From positions 1 to 9,709 of the forward strand of contig DQVJ01000024.1 of the NCBI GenBank assembly GCA_015661795.1: a stretch of DNA of 9,709 bases. The letters are read 5' to 3'. The notes under the pieces were generated by a model. It saw only the letters and a program-made list of their open reading frames with translations, was not told the DNA's origin and searched no databases. The stretch is from Sulfurovum sp. GTDB taxonomy: Bacteria; Campylobacterota; Campylobacteria; Campylobacterales; Sulfurovaceae. The position numbers and the translations under genes are program-made. Positions 7,169 through 9,709 of this stretch are shown one piece after another. The first letter of the stretch is position 1. Each line of letters begins with the position of its first letter.

Positions 7169-7186
7169 TAAGATTCTAGAATCTTA
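7169..7186. promoter_or_regulatory. Perfect 18-bp palindrome in the rpoD leader, candidate operator
   Basis: TAAGATTCTAGAATCTTA reads the same on both strands without a mismatch and ends 23 bases ahead of the rpoD ATG. As DNA it looks like a two-fold symmetric protein-binding site. As RNA it could only form a tight hairpin with a small forced loop. On the minus strand a TTGAAA (plus positions 7192-7197) lies just upstream, so the palindrome could sit inside a weak promoter. The regulator, if any, is unknown. Confidence 0.5.
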
Positions 7187-7281
7187 CTGGTTTTCAAATG
7201 TGTTGTGTATTGATTCACGATTATTTTAGTTTGTTTTTTTGATTAAAAAAGGTGAAAATTCCTCAGATATAATTAAGGTGG

Positions 7282-7287
7282 ATTATA
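7282..7287 (-). promoter_or_regulatory. Candidate -10 box for the rpoD cluster
   Basis: On the minus strand this is a perfect TATAAT (context CGGTATAATCC) facing rpoD, which would give a leader of about 130 bases. No -35 match is found 17 bases upstream (CCATTT). Another perfect TATAAT facing the other way lies at 7268-7273, so the two boxes overlap in convergent orientation. Assigned from sequence match and position. Confidence 0.45.
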
Positions 7288-7318
7288 CCGAAATTCTATT
7301 TATAAAATGGTATGTGAT

Positions 7319-7347
7319 TTGATAAATTTCGTTTTTTAAGCTATAAT
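7319..7347 (+). promoter_or_regulatory. Sigma-70 promoter for leuD-leuB
   Basis: TTGATA (7319-7324) and TATAAT (7342-7347) are separated by exactly 17 bases, a near-consensus primary-sigma promoter. The -10 context AAGCTATAATCGCAAA and the T-rich spacer also suit Campylobacterota. Transcription would start near 7354, giving a leader of about 40 bases before the TTG start of leuD. Confidence 0.75.
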
Positions 7348-7360
7348 CGCAAAAATTTTG

Positions 7361-7386
7361 AAGGGCCAAAACCCTTTATATAAAGG
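7361..7386 (+). promoter_or_regulatory. Competing hairpins over the leuD ribosome binding site
   Basis: AAGGG (7361-7365) can pair with CCCTT (7372-7376) across a 6-base loop. The same CCTTT (7373-7377) can instead pair with AAAGG (7382-7386) across ATAT, hiding the leuD Shine-Dalgarno (AAAGGA, 7382-7387). The two stems cannot form together, so one would expose and the other mask the ribosome binding site. Stems are only 5 bp each, so regulation is a hypothesis. Confidence 0.35.
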
Positions 7387-7394
7387 AAATAAAT

Positions 7395-7898
7395 TTGCAA
7401 GGTAAAGTTTGGAAATTTGGTGATAATATCGATACAGATCTGATTATTGCAGCAAGATATCTTAATACGTCTGAGCCATCTGAGTTGGCTAAACATGTGA
7501 TGGAAGATGCAGATCCTGAATTTGTCTCTAAAATGAATAAAGGAGATATCATCGTAGCAGGTGAAAACTTCGGGTGTGGTTCAAGTAGAGAACATGCACC
7601 TATAGCGCTTAAATCAGCAGGTATAAGTGCGATTATTGCACCTACGTTTGCACGTATTTTTTACAGAAACGCCTTCAATATGGGGCTGCCAATTTTTGAA
7701 TTGGAAGAAGCCATAGAAATAGATGAAGGTGATACTGTCAGGATAGATATGGATGCAGGTGAAGTAATCAATGTGTCTCAGGCAAAAACCTATAAATTCT
7801 CCCCTATTCCTGAATTTATGCAAGAATTGGTAGATGCAGGTGGATTAATAGAATTTGCCAAAAAAGAAATAGCACAAAAGGGTTCATTAAATGAGTAA
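7395..7898 (+). CDS. leuD: 3-isopropylmalate dehydratase small subunit
   Basis: This is the small subunit of isopropylmalate isomerase, which with the Fe-S large subunit LeuC converts 2-isopropylmalate to 3-isopropylmalate in leucine synthesis. At 167 aa it is the short archaeal/HacB-like type, not the ~200-aa enterobacterial form. Key stretches are WKFGDNIDTDLI at the N-terminus, NFGCGSSREHAP (58-69, the substrate-binding loop) and PTFARIFYRNAFNMGLP (83-99). The start is TTG: MQGKVWKFGDNIDTD is where the family normally begins, AAAGGA lies 7 bases ahead, and no in-frame ATG fits. It shares 8 bases with leuB. LeuC is not adjacent on either side within the window, so its gene must lie elsewhere. 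TTG plus a possibly masked ribosome site suggests modest translation. Confidence 0.95.
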   Translation: MQGKVWKFGDNIDTDLIIAARYLNTSEPSELAKHVMEDADPEFVSKMNKGDIIVAGENFGCGSSREHAPIALKSAGISAIIAPTFARIFYRNAFNMGLPIFELEEAIEIDEGDTVRIDMDAGEVINVSQAKTYKFSPIPEFMQELVDAGGLIEFAKKEIAQKGSLNE

Positions 7899-8961
7899 AA
7901 GTTATAGAATTGCTGTTATTAAAGGTGATGGAATTGGCCCTGAAATAATTGATGAAGCTATTAAAGTGTTAGATGCTGTTTCCATTACGCAAGGGTTTAA
8001 TCTTAAATATGAAGAGATGTTACTTGGTGGTGCTGCTATCGATGAGACCGGAGTCCCTTTACCAGATGAAACGATTAAAGGTGTTAAAAAGTCTGATGCT
8101 GTTTTGTTTGGAGCCATTGGTGGTCCAAAGTGGGATAACCTAGAAAGACACTTACGTCCAGAATCTGGTCTCTTAGGCTTACGTAAAGAGATGGGAACCT
8201 TTGCAAATTTGCGTCCAGCAATGGTCTATGATGAACTAGTTAATGCCTCTAGTCTTAAAGCAGAGGTCATTCAGGGCGTAGATATTATGGTGGTTCGCGA
8301 ACTAACAGGTGGTATTTATTTTGGTCAACCAAGAGAACAGCTTGAAGATAAAGCATACAATACCATGATATACACACGTGAAGAGGTACAACGCATTGCA
8401 GTAGTGGCTTTTGATATCGCTATGAAGCGTAACAAACGTATCTGTTCAGTAGACAAAGCCAATGTGCTTGAAGTGAGCCAATTTTGGAGAGAAATTGTTG
8501 AGGAAGTTGCAAAAGATTATCCAGAGGTTGAACTTTCACATATGTATGTGGATAATGCCGCAATGCAACTCATACGTGATCCCAAACAGTTTGATGTGAT
8601 ACTCACTGGAAATATCTTTGGAGATATATTATCTGATGCCGCATCTATGTTATCTGGGTCTATTGGCTTGCTTCCAAGTGCCAGTACAGGAAAAGGTGTT
8701 GGTTTGTTTGAGCCTATTCACGGTTCAGCACCAGATATAGCTGGACAAGGTATTGCTAATCCATTGGCAACTATTTCTTCTGCATCTATGATGCTACGTT
8801 ATGCATTTGGTGAGAATGAAGCAGCAGACAAAATAGATGCTGCTATTAAAAAAGCGCTTTCTGAAGGTTATCGTACAGGTGACCTTGGTGATTTTGATGC
8901 CAAGGAGATTATGACTTGTACTGAAATGGGTGATATTGTTGCGGATTATGCTAGCAGGTAG
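7891..8961 (+). CDS. leuB: 3-isopropylmalate dehydrogenase
   Basis: This enzyme oxidises and decarboxylates 3-isopropylmalate to 4-methyl-2-oxopentanoate with NAD+, the last step before transamination to leucine. The 356-aa chain is full length. It has KGDGIGPEI (11-19), the substrate loop LLGLRKEMGTFANLRPA (Arg98, Arg108), VVRELTGGIYFG (Arg136, Tyr143), SVDKANVLE (Lys189), and metal-binding Asp221, Asp245 and Asp249 in VDNAAM and GDILSDAASML. HGSAPDIAGQGIANP (277-291) is the NAD-binding loop, with Asp282 in the position typical of NAD-preferring enzymes. The hydrophobic-substrate arginine/leucine loop argues for LeuB over isocitrate or tartrate dehydrogenase. Its ATG lies inside the last codons of leuD, with AAGGG 8 bases upstream. 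Confidence 0.97.
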   Translation: MSKSYRIAVIKGDGIGPEIIDEAIKVLDAVSITQGFNLKYEEMLLGGAAIDETGVPLPDETIKGVKKSDAVLFGAIGGPKWDNLERHLRPESGLLGLRKEMGTFANLRPAMVYDELVNASSLKAEVIQGVDIMVVRELTGGIYFGQPREQLEDKAYNTMIYTREEVQRIAVVAFDIAMKRNKRICSVDKANVLEVSQFWREIVEEVAKDYPEVELSHMYVDNAAMQLIRDPKQFDVILTGNIFGDILSDAASMLSGSIGLLPSASTGKGVGLFEPIHGSAPDIAGQGIANPLATISSASMMLRYAFGENEAADKIDAAIKKALSEGYRTGDLGDFDAKEIMTCTEMGDIVADYASR

Positions 8962-9032
8962 GACAGATTCAGGGCAAACACGCATAACTAGTTGCTTTGT
9001 AAAAAATTAAATTGAAATAAGGTTTCTGGTTA

Positions 9033-9709
9033 ATGGAAAAAAGAGCAAGAGTACTTATAGATTGTGAAGATGCAAAAGGTTTAGTATATAAAATTTCTAA
9101 AGTCTTTTATGACAGAGGTTTAAATATAGATAACAACCGTGAATTTGTTGATAAAGAACATAGTCGATTTTTTATGCGTACGGTTGTTTCAGGTCTGTTT
9201 GAAGTAGAAGAATTACTTGAATCACTTCAATCCATTACACCAGCAGATGCACAAATACGTGTGATAGAACCTCAAGACAAAAAAATCATTCTGATGGTTA
9301 CAAAAGAGTCTCATGCCTTAGGTGATATTCTTATACGCCATGCTGATGGTGAACTAGGTGCACAGATAGAATGTGTGATAGGTAACCATGATACCCTTGA
9401 AGGACTTGTACGTCGTTTTGATATTCCTTTTTTTCATATACCCGCTGAGGGCATGCAACGTGAAGAGCATGAAGGACATGTGATGAAAATTATTGATGCA
9501 TTTGAGTTTGACTACATTGTACTTGCAAAATATATGCGTATACTCACACCAGTGTTTGTAAAAGCATACCCGCAACAAATTATCAATATACACCACTCAT
9601 TTTTACCCGCATTTATAGGTGCTAATCCTTATAAACAAGCTTTTGAACGAGGTGTCAAAATCATTGGTGCAACTGCACATTTTGTGACAAATGACTTAGA
9701 TGAAGGACC
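9033..9709 (+). CDS. purU: Formyltetrahydrofolate deformylase, 3' end cut by window edge
   Basis: This enzyme hydrolyses 10-formyltetrahydrofolate to tetrahydrofolate and formate, balancing one-carbon pools and supplying formate, for example to PurT. The frame runs open from ATG 9033 to the window end: 225 codons of an expected ~280. Residues 1-75 form an ACT domain (RVLIDCEDAKGLVYKISKVF, then GLNIDNN), replacing the more usual start with a similar fold. A formyltransferase domain follows, beginning near KKIILMVTKESHALGDIL. The catalytic Asn185 and His187 are in INIHHSFLPAFIGANPY, and Asp223 is in DLDEG at the very edge. TAAGG lies 10 bases before the ATG and an in-frame stop at 9018 rules out a longer start. 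It follows leuB after 71 bases that hold no clear terminator or promoter, so read-through from the leu promoter is likely. Confidence 0.95.
   Translation, partial: MEKRARVLIDCEDAKGLVYKISKVFYDRGLNIDNNREFVDKEHSRFFMRTVVSGLFEVEELLESLQSITPADAQIRVIEPQDKKIILMVTKESHALGDILIRHADGELGAQIECVIGNHDTLEGLVRRFDIPFFHIPAEGMQREEHEGHVMKIIDAFEFDYIVLAKYMRILTPVFVKAYPQQIINIHHSFLPAFIGANPYKQAFERGVKIIGATAHFVTNDLDEG

Noticed and set aside
8962..9032. Possible promoter or terminator between leuB and purU
   Set aside because: TTGCTT at 8992-8997 has only AAATAA at the -10 distance, and no stem followed by T is present, so no feature is called.
9354..9596. Minus-strand open frame of 80 codons
   Set aside because: Antisense to purU, whose catalytic residues are intact through this stretch.
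1..9709. CRISPR array, tRNA/rRNA, insertion sequence, phage or toxin-antitoxin system
   Set aside because: No spaced direct repeats, no cloverleaf or rRNA segment, and no transposase or integrase motifs; nearly every base is covered by recognisable chromosomal genes.

Overview
The window is an AT-rich, tightly packed stretch of bacterial chromosome. Gene content and sequence style suggest a Campylobacterota member (former Epsilonproteobacteria), perhaps close to Sulfurovum or Sulfurimonas. That placement is inference from the group-1 sigma factor, the short archaeal/HacB-type LeuD, the low GC and the TATAAT-type promoters; no rRNA or other marker is present to settle it. There is no mobile element, CRISPR array, rRNA or tRNA that I can see.

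Layout. Positions 1-1546 (+) hold two tandem, clearly paralogous zinc N-acetylmuramoyl-L-alanine amidases. The first is cut by the window edge; the second starts at the first's stop codon and carries a lipoprotein-like signal peptide. A 10-bp-stem hairpin separates them from a convergent inorganic pyrophosphatase gene (ppa, 1585-2103, -). A 108-bp divergent spacer leads to a small secreted YtfJ-like thioredoxin-fold protein (2212-2724, +). Next comes a four-gene minus-strand cluster, transcribed from right to left: rpoD (5296-7146), a stand-alone CinA/MoaB-type domain protein (4537-5286), an MFS exporter (3338-4531) and a DTW-domain tRNA aminocarboxypropyltransferase (2737-3348). Gaps are under 10 bp or genes overlap, so this looks like one transcription unit headed by the housekeeping sigma factor.

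The 248-bp divergent region 7147-7394 separates rpoD from a plus-strand run of leuD (TTG start), leuB (8-bp overlap) and a right-truncated purU (9033 to the edge). It holds a near-consensus sigma-70 promoter for leuD, a short leader with two competing hairpins around the leuD ribosome binding site, a TATAAT box facing rpoD, and a perfect 18-bp palindrome just ahead of rpoD.

The functions are mostly core housekeeping: cell-wall cleavage, pyrophosphate removal, transcription initiation, tRNA modification, leucine synthesis and one-carbon/formate metabolism. I found no convincing new multi-gene system. The points most worth a second look are the amidase tandem pair with apparently different anchoring, the candidate regulatory structure in the leuD leader, and the palindrome in the rpoD leader.
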